Source: Panopea generosa (lineage: Eukaryota; Mollusca; Bivalvia; Adapedonta; Hiatellidae). Taken from it: a stretch of 64,000 nt of DNA. The notes under the pieces were generated by a model. It saw only the letters and a program-made list of their open reading frames with translations, had not been told where the DNA came from and made no database searches. Position 1 is the stretch's first letter; every line of letters starts with the position of its first letter. The stretch spans positions 93,261,829 to 93,325,828 of the forward strand of contig CM055897.1 in the NCBI GenBank assembly GCA_029582155.1. The letters run 5' to 3'. A program made the translations under genes and the position numbers. Of the stretch, positions 31,844 through 42,440 are shown one piece after another.

Positions 31844-32495
31844 GTTTTAATATCATTCTCAATTCCAGTATGTCACTATCCTTTGCTTGTTCTTGCTCCA
31901 TGTTGTATTCGGATTCAGGTTTATGTAACGAGTTTTTCTGTGGTGGAACATATTCCGCGAATTCATTTGGATCAAATAAATTGGAATTTATAGCACATAT
32001 TTTAAACGTCCCATCATTGATGTCAGGTTCTATTTGTTCACCCGGTTTATTTCCTAACGAAATATCCGTCGGCATTCTTGACAGCAAATCAGCACAATAA
32101 TTTTTAGAACCCTCAATGTATTCAATTCGGCAGTTAAACCCAGAAATGCCCAAGGCCCATAGTTGAATCTTTTTGTTTTGCATTGGTGACTCAAGTAAGT
32201 ATTTTAATGGTTTATGGTCTGTGCGAATGACAAATTCAGCATTATGAAGGTAGGTATCTTATTTATGTAACGAGTAATGTATAGCCAGTGCCTCTCGCTC
32301 CACAGTTGAATATTTACACTGGGCATTATTAAGTTTGTGAGAGAGGTAGTAAATTGGTTTTTCATCTTGAAAATTGTCATCGATCTTTTCATTTTCCTCA
32401 CACTTTTGTGTTAAACAAGCACCAATGCAGGTGTCGCTGGCGTCGGTATACAGAATATAAGGTTTATTTGGAAATGAGTATGCTAACAAGGGCAC
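31764..32495 (-). pseudogene. OUTER RNase H
   Basis: Frames 32495-32259 (LYTDASDTCIG, KPIYYLSHKLNNAQ), 32401-32204 and 32183-31764 (KKIQLWALGISGFNCRIEYIEGSKNYCADLLSRMP). The usual Ty3/gypsy RNase H motifs in order; stops near 32260 and 32200 separate them. Confidence 0.8.
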
Positions 32496-33508
32496 TATAG
32501 TTTAATGTTTTTTAATGTCTTGAAACTAGTGTCACAAGATTGTATCCAATTGAATCTGGAATATTTTCTCGTTAAATTGATGAGAGGTTCAGCAATCTCT
32601 GAAAATTGAGGGATAAACCGTCTGTAAAATGAGCCCATTCCAATAAAACTCCTAACTTCTCTGACGCATGTAGGAGCAGGTAACGTCCTTATGGCCTCTA
32701 CTTTAGTTGGATCTGGTCGAACACCATCTTTTGAAATCACAAATCCCAGGTAATTGGTTTTAGACTGCAGAAATTGACACTTACATAACTTAAGATTGAG
32801 TCCGTGCGATCGCAAGCGTTGGAAGATTAAATTGATGTGATGTACATGAGTTTCCAATGTTTTTGAATAGATTAATACATCGTCCAAGTAAGCAACCGCA
32901 AACTTATCCATGTCTTCGAGGACAACTGACATAAGTTCTTGGAAAATTCCTGGAGCATTGGCCAGTCCGAATGGCAAAACTTGGAATTCAAAAAGACCTC
33001 GATGACAGGCAAAGGCTGTCTTTTCTTTGTCTTTTTCGTCCATGAGTATTTGCCAGTACCCACTCTTTAGATCTAAAGATGTGAAGTATTTAGCTTCTCC
33101 AGACAGGGCCAACAAGTCATAAATAAGCGGAAGAGGAAATGCGTTAAATTTTGTTATCGCATTGAGTTTTCTAAAGTCTACACAGAAACACTTAGAACCG
33201 TCTTTCTTATCAACTATTACAACTGGAAAGCTCCGAGGAGATTTCGATCTAGTTATTATTCTATATTCTAACATCTCGTCGATGGCTTGGTCTATAACCT
33301 TCCTATTGTTAAGAGGTGTTCTGTAAGGCCTCAACTTTATCGGTGCGTTGTTTCCGGTGTCCAATGTCATTCGGACAGTTTCTGTGTGTCCTAGCTCAGA
33401 ATCCTTATTAGAAAATATATCTATATTTTTGGCTACGAGTGATGAAATTCGTTCTTTATGCTCCAATGGCACTTTAATATCATCAGCTATATCCTGATTC
33501 TCCGTCAT
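32495..33508 (-). pseudogene. OUTER reverse transcriptase
   Basis: 337 continuous codons, the best-preserved OUTER domain: PYRTPLNNRKVIDQAIDEML, VIVDKKDGSKCFCVDFRKLN, YFTSLDLKSGYWQI (catalytic Asp), LPFGLANAPGIF, AVAYLDDVLIYS (catalytic pair), LGFVISKDGVRPDPTKVEAI and the thumb with MGSFYRRFIPQFSEIAEPL. All catalytic aspartates are present. The surrounding genes are broken, so activity of the locus is not expected. Confidence 0.9.
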
Positions 33509-33606
33509 AGATGAAGCGCTTTCCTTATTTTGTTGACATATTTTATTTACTGACGCGATGTTATCTTCCTAAATTCGTTCTATTCTAGCAAGTATGCAGC
33601 CCCGTT

Positions 33607-34250
33607 TTAATTTAATAGTTTTATTAGTGTTATAGACACTAAAATTGGGATGTGTTTCCTTTTCTTCATTTTCATGACAGAATTCGAAACCATAAGTCCT
33701 GGTTCAGTACTTATGTAACCACGTTCACAACTCGTTAATGAATAAACTTCAGCAATTGGAATGTCAGGGTTATTTTTAACCTTACTGGAACAAACCCTTG
33801 CAGTTTGAGGTTTTAAAATTGTGTCATATTTAATTCTTACAAGGGAGCAGATATGAATGTCTTCTTCTAAGGGGACATAATTTATGTTTTCCAACTCTTA
33901 GACAACCAAGGTCAAAGTAGAGTCGGACGCCATTTTTAATTAACCAGTCCCGTCCAAGTATCATGTTTCTGTTCATGTCTTTAACTACATAGAACGTGTG
34001 ATACATTTCGGTACAGATCTAAAATTGAGCCGGATACACCGTCAACTGCAAGATTCCTCCATTAACAGACTGTAGCGAAACTTTCTTCATTAGTTTCGGT
34101 CGGTCCTTCAAAAGGGAAACCAATCGACGACTTATCAGACTCACTTTGGCTCCAGAATCAACCAATGATCTATATCTACTTTTGCCTATTTTAATAATGC
34201 AAGAACTTGGACTACCGGCTAGGGAAATATTAGATGTTGACCTACTTTTA
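33607..34250 (-). pseudogene. OUTER protease
   Basis: The motif RSLVDSGAKVSLI (D-S-G) is readable at about 34175-34140. The C-terminal half follows in other frames (DMNRNMILGRDWL about 33990-33950; HICSLVRIKYDTILKPQTARV in 33894-33607). Multiple frameshifts. Confidence 0.75.
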
Positions 34251-34259
34251 CTCTTATCA

Positions 34260-35174
34260 TCAGCTTCATTATGATAAGAGGATCCTAGTTTTCCTGTCTT
34301 ATGTTTTGGTTTCTCCCTTGTCTAAAGAATACCCTTGGTTGGGTACACTGACGTTTGAGATGACCCATTTGCCAACAATTCCAACATTCGTAGGATTCAT
34401 AGTTGCTTAGTTTCCTGTCTTTATCGAATGCGTTCACCTCTCTTCTTTTAAGCCTGCAATCTTGTTCAACATGTCCCGTATATTTGCAATAAAAAAATTT
34501 CTTTGCTGTCTATAGTGATTAACTTCCATAGGCCCAGGTCGTTTAGTATTGTTTTCAGTTTCTTTACCTAATCTTAAATTGAACCTAGTTCTTAGATTTT
34601 GTTCATTCATCGCGCTTCTCACCGCAGCTTGTAATGTGGCTGGATTTTCTCTCATAACCTTCATTTTAAGATAGTCATGTGCTAACCCATCAACAAAGAA
34701 GCCAACCAATTGCCTTTCGATTGTTGCCAATTCCCCCTGATGTCCTACAAATGCCTTCTCCGCTAGAGCAAGCAAACGTTCACAATATAATTGCACGGGT
34801 TCAGACAATGTTTGTTTAACGGTTCTAAGTAGCATAAATGTATGCTGAGAGTCAGTAATTTCAGCAAATCGTGAGGCTAATTCTATTTTGAAATTATCCC
34901 AAGTGTCATTTGGATGATCATTTAGATATCTCTGTACAAAATCACTTACAGCTCCTTGACTTGATTGATATGCCACTTATTTCTTTTTATCATCTGCAAG
35001 GCCAGTTAAAATAGCATACTTTTCAATAGATTTTATCCAAGTTTTATAACTTTTAGGATTCCCATCAAATGGTACAACAATTTGAGCAATTCCCTGCGTA
35101 CCAACAGCTGCTGAAACATTTGCTAGTTGTGTAGCTATATTTTGAAATACCGCGTTTATGTCCTGGTCAGCCAT
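34260..35174 (-). pseudogene. OUTER gag
   Basis: ATG 35174 opens MADQDINAVFQNIATQLA..VPFDGNPKSYKTWIKSIEKYAI, clearly related to E1. One in-frame TAA (34977-34979) splits it from 34976-34434 (GAVSDFVQRYLNDHPNDTW; LLALAEKAF; LVGFFVDGLAHDYLKMKVM). A frameshift then gives nucleocapsid sequence with a degenerate first knuckle (YCKYTGHVEQDC) and a complete second, CWNCWQMGHLKRQC. Confidence 0.85.
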
Positions 35175-35333
35175 TTCAAACCAAAAGAATAAATACAGCA
35201 GTAACTCACCTTGCTAAGTAGTAGATCGTTTTTCTGTATTCTTGTGTATCCGCTTGAATTTTTTTCCCAGCGTTGTTGTCCGTACTTCGGTTAGTTTGTG
35301 TTGTGTCCGCGACAATGTTTACTTGTTTCAATC

Positions 35334-35351
35334 CTGGTCACTTGTGCGCCA
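35334..35351 (-). promoter_or_regulatory. OUTER primer-binding site (candidate)
   Basis: Minus-strand TGGCGCACAAGTGACCAG starts with the TGG complementary to tRNA CCA-3'. It lies 11 nt from the LTR edge, an offset close to that in E1. Confidence 0.5.
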
Positions 35352-35362
35352 AAATGAATCTA

Positions 35363-36343
35363 TATAGCACTCCCGTGGTTGCATAGATTAAAGAACTCGA
35401 ATTTTCAAACATACACATTTTATTCAGTTATATTTTACAAGTCCGTGTTCTAATATAAAATCAAGTTCCATTAATTTTAAACATACAAAAAGTTCTAGTA
35501 TTAAACAACTAGTCTCATAGATGTAACCAACATCCTTCACTCTCAACGTTCCCGTTCCTTCCCTCCTGATACTAAAGTTTCTCGAGTTTATATTGGTTCG
35601 AGGAAACAACAAAGTAATTAAAAGCTGATGCAATCCTTGTGAAACATGCATGTGGTAAAATGTAATAAACAAACATAATGACAAAAACATGTATGTATTG
35701 TATAATGCACAGCATAAAGTATCTAATTAACCTAAATTTGGTACCTTTAACTAGTAAACAAAATAATCAACTTTGATTTATAAATCTGTTTAGACAATTA
35801 AATGCTGAGGTAATTGATTTTACATATTTAATCGGGGAACCATTTGTTACCCATATTATGTAGATAATGACTAAACCACACCAACATTATGAAATATATA
35901 TCGTTACAATTTAAGTAACCGCATTCTTTAACTAGTAAACAAAGTAATTAAGTTTCGCTTATCAACCTATGCATACAACAGAGGGACAATTACTAATTAA
36001 GTAAATGCCGAGATAATTGATTTTAGATATTCAGTTTTGTTCATCAAGAATCCTTGAATAAATACATGATGGACATAATGACTAAAACATACCAATATTG
36101 TGGAATGCACATCATAGACAAGGTAATTAGCCTCATTCTTTAACTAATGATAATTAAGCCATGCTGAGATAATGGACTTCACATATCCTGGATGTAACCC
36201 TTAAATTCTTGATCACCTGTTAGATAGAGAGTTTTGACCTGCTTTATAATAAACATAGTAATTACCTCATATCTGCAGAAGTCATTATCTCTGATGAGAT
36301 ATTACCTGTACGGAGGTCAGTGCTCAGAGGTCATTATGTTGCA
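35363..36343 (-). repeat. OUTER 5' LTR
   Basis: 981 bp. Ends TATAGCACTCCCG...ATGTTGCA, with both terminal dinucleotide regions slightly mutated relative to 3699-4662. Confidence 0.85.
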
Positions 36344-36718
36344 AAGAAAATAATACACGGAGACGATAGTTCCGACGAAGAGCTGAAGAAAGACGAACTT
36401 ACCGACGAATCTAATACCGACGATTCAGATATGGAATCAGACTCGGATGAAAAGGAAGAAACAATAGACCCTTGGTACGACATGGTTGGTTATGCATTAA
36501 AGACGTCTCTGCGGGTTGTTACTGCGCATCGCAACGCGCATAGTTCCTTTCTGTTTCTTTCAGTTTCGGGGTCTAATATCGCCGTTTGGTTAATTAAAAG
36601 TCGAGTCGCATTAGGATATTTACCAAGCGAAGTATTTTCATTTCGAGATGTCAGAAATGTAAATTTTGTCAAGGAAGCGATCGAAAAGCATGGAAGAGTA
36701 TATTGTTTTTCGTACTAA
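36344..36718 (+). pseudogene. Zinc-finger gene after the OUTER insertion: acidic region
   Basis: After AAGA the plus frame supplies the missing finger histidine (KIIHG), then an acidic/Ser region (GDDSSDEELKKDELTDES; DDSDMESDSDEKEE) and IDPWYDMVGYALK, to about 36506. The frame stays open to 36718 with different-looking sequence (FLFLSVSGSNIAVWLIKSR; VALGYLPSEVFSFRDV). A second short frame from about 36690 reads MEEYIVFRTKPPEVLVHNEV. Whether the part after 36506 is native or a further insertion is unclear. A molluscan family with a C2H2 finger plus acidic linker seems likely; I cannot name it. Confidence 0.6.
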
Positions 36719-37264
36719 ACCACCAGAAGTGCTTGTACATAACGAAGTCGAAGAAACAACTACGAAAATATAATCAATGCTCGTACTGGTAACATTTCGG
36801 ATAACTCATTTTCGGATATGAATCATTTGTGAATGTGTTCCAAAGCGCTGAATACATAATGAATTTACCTGTAACAATATCATTCATACTAGGATAGAGA
36901 CAAGGAAGAATAAGTCTTGAATTTTGACATTTAGCTGACCTGATGCATGTAAAAGTTTGGTATTGAAGGACATTATGGAAGACACTTATATGGGTCACTG
37001 TTATACATAAACTGTATATTATGTGGAAGTATAAGAACAGTGTGAACAAACAAGACACATCGATTAAACAGAAACAGTCCAATATCATTTGACATCAACA
37101 CAAAGCAATTGAGTATAAGGTTAGTTGATGCTTTATCATAACTCACTGATCAATATCAATGTATCACATAAAATGATAACTAACTTTATGCTTTCTAGGG
37201 ATGAACAACTATATAAAGTGATTGATTGGTTGAATATTTAACGTCATTTTCATGCCATCAAGGG

Positions 37265-37445
37265 CTAACAGATGGTCACCTAACCACTGTTTCTTGGAAT
37301 TAACCAGTATTTGAGCACACCCTATCTCCGCAAGTAACTGATAGCTTTCCCACTTGAATCAGCAGTGAGAGACGATTGATAAAGAGACAAAAAGTTGTAT
37401 ATCTATCAACCTGGAGACTGTTGCCAGGCGGGGATTCGAACAGTA
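37265..37445 (-). mobile_element. SINE fragment (family S)
   Basis: Shares ACCTAACCACTG, ACCAGTATTTGAGCACACC, CAAGTAACTGATAGCTTTCC and GGAGACTGTTGCCAGGCGG with 58811-59050. Box B (GGGATTCGAAC, inverse) lies at about 37431, near its tRNA-like end. Confidence 0.65.
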
Positions 37446-37834
37446 TTCTTACATTGAGTAAATGTTAAAAATAAATTTATACACCGTCACGTTCTGTGTT
37501 TCCTGTTAAACAAAAAATTATTACATGAATTATGAAAATAAGAAACTATTCAACACATTTCAGGAATGCTAAACAGAGGATCAGGTTACGGATGGATTGA
37601 GATGTCGGTGCTTTAAATACCTGTAGTGGTTTCATTAACTATAAAGAGACAATCAATATCCTGACATAGACAACGTGTACAGAAGCACTAAATGAAAGAG
37701 TGACAATCATCAAAAGGGGCCAATGGTAATTATTAATGTAGTTTAACTGTTTCAGCTTATTTCTACTATGGAATACAACAAAATAATCATGAGCACAACA
37801 TATGATCTGAGGGGATCAAACCTGTGACTACTTG

Positions 37835-38020
37835 TTTGGCACACCCAATATCTGTGCAAGTAACTGATAACTTTCCGATTTGAATCAGTGATTAAAGATC
37901 ATTTAGATGAATGAACATGAAACACAGTGTTGGACATATATTTAAATCATCACAGAGGCTGGCCAAGCGGGGATTTGAGCTTGCAACCCCTTGACTGCTA
38001 GTTATATAACATACCAGTTT
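37835..38020 (-). mobile_element. SINE fragment (family S)
   Basis: Contains GGCACACCCAATATCTGTGC, TAACTGATAACTTTCCGA, GAGGCTGGCCAAGCGGGGAT and GAGCTTGCAACC, the diverged family S order, on the minus strand. Confidence 0.6.
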
Positions 38021-38189
38021 CATTCAGTAAAAAATGTCCACATACATGCAAGTTTAAAACCATAAGATTTTGTTCAATGGTTTGTACATAAATATCACAA
38101 CAGGAATTGCTGCTCAGTTATAGCCCTTGAGATGTCAAATTATACCCATATATTGTGCTGTTTTATTAAAGTACATTGTCGTTTTTTTT

Positions 38190-38290
38190 AGCCAGACTGA
38201 TGAGCTCAGTCAGTAGAGCATGATACTTCTAGCTCAGGGTTGAGAGTTTGATACCTGAGGCTGGCTAACTTACAGTGCTAACAGTCATTC
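38190..38290 (+). mobile_element. tRNA-like SINE head
   Basis: TGAGCTCAGTCAGTAGAGCA (box A region) and GAGAGTTTGATACCTG (box B region), spaced as in a tRNA. The body downstream is not clearly assigned. Confidence 0.45.
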
Positions 38291-38553
38291 AGATGGGACT
38301 TTAAACTGAGGACCTTTATGATGGTGCTATACACCAAGCAAAATAACCAGGTGAAACATATGTTTAGGTTTGTATGATATTTGTTTCCTGCACTATCCCC
38401 CACAAACCTAAAAAGACCAAACTGTTCACTCTTATGGGTGCATCACCCAAATGGGAAACTAGTGGTGATGTAAATTAAGCTTACATACAAACTAACGTTG
38501 TCATTTATTTCTTTATCTCATATAAACTTCCTTTAATTTTCAGTGATGAAGTC

Positions 38554-38850
38554 AGTCAAGTAGTACACCAGGACCAGGCCAATTTATTACAATATGTGTT
38601 GCCAGAAGCATGAATTGTGACAGTAAATTAGATATTGTTAAAACAAGAGGCCCAAGAGGGCCTGAGGACGCTCTACTGACTCATAGTGGCCATAGCACTT
38701 TTTGAAATTCTCCTATGCAATAGAAACAATGGGGCAGGGTCAGCCAAGTAGTACACCAGGATCAGGCCAATTTATTACAATATGTGTCGCCAGAAGCATG
38801 GATTGTGACAGTAAATCAGATATTGGGACCATGTTAAGAAAAAGTATTCG
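38554..38850 (+). repeat. Direct repeat around a GGCCC palindrome
   Basis: Two copies of about 85 bp (38554-38637 and 38738-38825) share GTAGTACACCAGGA, CAGGCCAATTTATTACAATA and GCCAGAAGCATG. Between them lies AACAAGAGGCCCAAGAGGGCC, a word that resembles the end of a dispersed bivalve repeat (from memory, not checked). Confidence 0.6.
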
Positions 38851-39384
38851 AAAAACATATGATGTTTTTTCAAAAGACTAGGAAATGCACATATTATGAA
38901 AAATTAAGAACAATCACTACCAGTTCACCAGGCAGTGTTCTAAAATTTGAATGACAATTCAAAGATTAATGTTGGAGGTAGCCCAGTACAGGAATAAAAA
39001 TTTCAAGTTAATGTAATAATAATGGATGACGATGCGACTACTATAGCCAAGACAAATACCAGAAAAAATGACTTGAATGGACTCGTAGATAAAACTCTGA
39101 AGATATTATGTTGAGTAGCATGTCACTGGTGATCCAACCTTGATTGACAGTACATGGTTTTACCACTAGGCCTCTACCAATTCAAACTATTAAAAATATT
39201 GATGTTCATCAATTACCTGGTATATATGAAATGTATAAAAGCAACAAAACAGTAATTACATTATAAATTACAAATATTATAATTGCTATTTAGTGCATCA
39301 TTTACAAATATGAAAGTTACCTCAGCAATGAAACTTCATTTATAAAAATTACAACAGATAATTTTCACCATTTTGACAATTTTA

Positions 39385-40115
39385 GGCCATTTTATGAAAA
39401 GGGAAGTTAACATTAGCACTGTATCTAAGTAACAAGCAAGGTGACATCTATTTTTTATTTTACTTTATGATATTGTTTGTTGTTGTGCTTCTTTGTAGAA
39501 AGAATGAAACAATTATCCGCGTTAGAACATTTTTTTTTATTGAACTGGTGTCAAAATGCATCGTTTACAGCCATTTTATGAAAAGGGAGGTAACATTTAG
39601 CACTGTTACTTAGTAACAAGCATGGGGACATCTATTTTTTATTTTCTGATAAAATTTGTTATAGTGCCTCTTTGTAGAAAGAATGAAACCGTTCTCCGCG
39701 TTATAACTTTTTTATTATTGAATTAGTGTAAAAATGCATCATTTGCGGCCATTTATGAAAAAGGGAGGTAACATTTAGCAATGTAACTTAGTAACAAGTA
39801 AGGCAACATATGTTTTTTTTAATTTATTTTCTGATAAAGTTTCTGATAGTGCCTCTTTGTAGAAAGAATGAAACAATTCTCTGCATTAGAACTTTTTTTA
39901 TTATTGAATTAGTGTCAAAATACATCATTTACGGCCATTTTATGAAAAGGGAGGTAACATTTAGCACTCAAACTTAGTAACAAGTATGGGGACATATATA
40001 TTTTATTTTATTTTCTGATAGAGTTTGTTATGGTGCCTCTTTGTAGAAAGAATGAAACAACTAGAACTTTTTTATTTTTAAATTAGTGTAAAAATACATC
40101 GTTAACAGCCAATTC
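39385..40115 (+). repeat. About 185-bp tandem repeat, four copies
   Basis: Units start near 39391, 39575, 39752 and 39936 with TTTATGAAAAGGGAGGTAAC. They contain AACTTAGTAACAAG, GTGCCTCTTTGTAGAAAGAA and TGAATTAGTGTAAAAATGCA. A partial fifth unit follows at about 40109. Confidence 0.85.
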
Positions 40116-40448
40116 TATAATCGTAGAAATTTATGAAAATCACTGTATGAAATGTGAAACTCAAAATAGCATCATGACTTTTTCTGATTTAGATACTTTA
40201 TCTTTTGTTACATGAGTGACAACAATATTTTGTTGAAATATATTACTTTGTTAGTAAATTAAACAAGATTTATAACTTACACCCATTTGCTGTTTTTTTT
40301 CTTTAAAAAATGTAAAACGGTGTAGTTTAAAAATAGTCATAGCAAAAAAACAAGCATGGTGACCTATATTTTTTTGAGTGTTTTAAACTTGTCTTACTTC
40401 AAAATACTTGTGTGCAAAATTTAAAAAAAATTCTCCAGCTAGAACTTA
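40116..40448. other. AT-rich spacer
   Basis: No gene or repeat recognised apart from a short decayed continuation of the 185-bp array. Confidence 0.4.
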
Positions 40449-40713
40449 CACGAAGAAACGTCTTTAAAATCGCTTCAGCCTGATTTCGACAAAATACCAT
40501 CAGATTTTGTGAACGACGATGAACTGACTGAAAAGCAAGCAAGAAGAAAGGCATTCAACGAACTTTTGCAGAAATAAACAGACAGCCAGACAACCGAAAG
40601 AAGACAATTTCGAGAGTGAAGAGTCATGGAAGTATGCAACTAAGAAACGGAAATATCTCTTTGACAAAGTGCTTAAGGAGTATAATCCGCCTGACATTAC
40701 CACCAATAGCTAA
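40449..40713 (+). pseudogene. Probable 3' end of the zinc-finger gene
   Basis: Frame 40449-40577 reads HEETSLKSLQPDFDKIPSDF and DELTEKQARRKAFNELLQK, then TAA. After about 22 bp a second frame, 40600-40713, reads EDNFESEESWKYATKKRKY and LFDKVLKEYNPPDITTNS, ending in TAA. Composition and charge fit a single C-terminal domain broken by a frameshift. A link to the 36344-36506 part (…DPWYDMVGYALKT) is suggested by frame and style. The 3.9 kb between could be inserted repeats or an intron. Confidence 0.5.
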
Positions 40714-41049
40714 ATTCGGTAATAAACATTTGTTATGATGATATTTTCTGTAGGAAAACATAATATTTTTATGTTATGTTGTTTGTAGTTAGTAGTTATA
40801 GCATGAGTTATCTGAGATTATTTGCATATACATATAAAACGTTCAACTACATCTTATAGATTTGATGATAATTAAATAAAAAAGTTTTTTAGCAATAATG
40901 TGTATTGTTTTATAGTTCATTCATAAGGTAAATTTGATATCCATTTAATTGTATCAGCTTTCAAAACACATAATGTTCAATCAATATGTGTTATATTCAA
41001 ATAAAGAGTAAAAACTTCAGCACATGTTAGTTGAAATGAAAATTCCTGT

Positions 41050-41050
<1 letters not shown>

Positions 41051-41104
<54 letters not shown>

Positions 41105-41129
41105 TCTCCCCTCTCTCTCTCTCTCATTA
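41051..41129. repeat. (CT)n microsatellite
   Basis: About 24 CT units, then TTTATCTCCC, then about eight more. The flanking 40714-41050 holds nothing recognisable. Confidence 0.95.
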
Positions 41130-41269
41130 ACTTTCTCTTTTAATACTTCTATAGTAAGAAAATAGGTATATAGTATATAAAAGTGACATGCACATCATAC
41201 ATTACATAACCATACATTACTTAGAAACACAACTTAAACAAAACTTGTTACGCTAGCTAGACTCCGTGG

Positions 41270-42023
41270 ACCAGAGTAGCGCATCAATTAAAGGAATATA
41301 ACAACGTTTGAATGAAACGATAGTTAGCTTTATGTAACAATATTATAGTGTTGCCATAACACGGTGGGTTCATATCGTTATTAAACAAGCAGTATTATTT
41401 AAAAAAAATGAGTTAGTTAAGAAGCGTATGTTATCTACATTTAGAAGAATCGACAACGGTATTACAACCGCTTATTGTAGAATGAATTTATCCAAATATA
41501 ATGGTTTCATTCCTTTCTCCCTATCTCAGTTGTCTATTTGTCTGTTGATCTGTCTTGCCAGTACTTAATTTGTACATGTATCGGTCTCTATAAATGAAAC
41601 TTTCATACAAATATAATGTTACCCCGACACCATGGATATACATGACACCTTCAAACAGTTATAGGAACGCAACTTCAAGTTTTAGTATTACAAACACATG
41701 AATAATATGAAGTTGATATAAATTGCTTGCTTAGAGTTGCATGCAATATTAGAGTGTTGCAATCGCATGGTGGAATCAAATCGTTGTAAAACTTATCGGT
41801 ATTATGTTCTATTGTGTTAGTCAGGAAGGGCGTGTTACCACTACGAATATATTGGCAGAAGTATAACACTTAGCTATCTTAGAATGAAATAACACAAATA
41901 CTTAATATAATGGTTTGTTTCCGCCCTGGATTACAAAAACATGTTATGTTTGCGTGAACGAATATTAACGAAACCGAAGTCATATGAAAGATCTAACCCA
42001 TCTGTCTGCTTTTCCGTTGTTCA

Positions 42024-42084
<61 letters not shown>

Positions 42085-42089
42085 GTGTG

Positions 42090-42141
<52 letters not shown>

Positions 42142-42420
42142 CGTTAATAATACTTAACTTGTCAATGTGTTGATCATTAGAAATGTTTTCATTTTCGCGT
42201 TATATCTCATCCCTTTGTCCATCCATCTATGTCTGTATGTATGTCTGTCAATCTATCCATCTGTATATCTACCCGTCCGTCCGTCCGTCCGTCCATCCGT
42301 CCATCCATCTATCCATCCATCTATCTATATATCAATATATCCTGCTACTACTTAATTTGTAAATGGGTTGATCATGAGTAGGTATTTCATGTACGAGTAC
42401 ATGAATTAACTATTTATAAG
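41270..42420 (+). repeat. Monomer-like 5' region of the LINE
   Basis: Three to four diverged copies of a segment, each with a TATTA..GTGTTGC.A...C..GGTGG block, an AGAATGAA.T block, ATATAATGGTTT, a (TCTG)n or (CCAT)n tract, and an ACTTAATTTGTA..T block. They lie directly upstream of ORF1, like 5' UTR promoter monomers of some LINEs. Boundaries are approximate. Confidence 0.5.
42023..42141 (+). repeat. (TCTG)n microsatellite
   Basis: About 28 TCTG units with a short GTGTG break. It yields a Ser/Val/Cys/Leu-repeat frame that is not a gene. A (CCGT)n(CCAT)n tract follows at 42268-42330. Confidence 0.95.
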
Positions 42421-42440
42421 AGATCGTCTAGTCGCGAATT

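Larger units (their letters stand above)
3699..36343 (-). mobile_element. OUTER: env-bearing Ty3/gypsy retrotransposon carrying nested insertions
   Basis: Two related LTRs (3699-4662 and 35363-36343) in direct orientation are bounded by AAGA at 3695-3698 and 36344-36347. Read on the minus strand the order is LTR, PBS-like site, gag, protease, RT, RNase H, integrase, env, unknown ORF, polypurine tract, LTR. The LTRs differ by several indels of more than 10 bp, so the insertion is old. Removing E1, E2, the TIR element and the 559-bp insert leaves about 13.4 kb, including an unexplained block at 24303-26405. Every gene is broken, so the element is dead. Confidence 0.85.
36775..38540. other. Non-coding DNA with SINE remnants
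   Basis: No gene seen. Three tRNA-SINE-like pieces are listed separately (37265-37445, 37835-38020, 38190-38290). The remainder is AT-rich with no recognisable frame. Confidence 0.5.

Noticed and set aside
41941-42355. Cys/Leu/Ser/Val-repeat proteins
   Set aside because: These are translations of (TCTG)n and (CCGT)n microsatellites; likewise 27003-27188.
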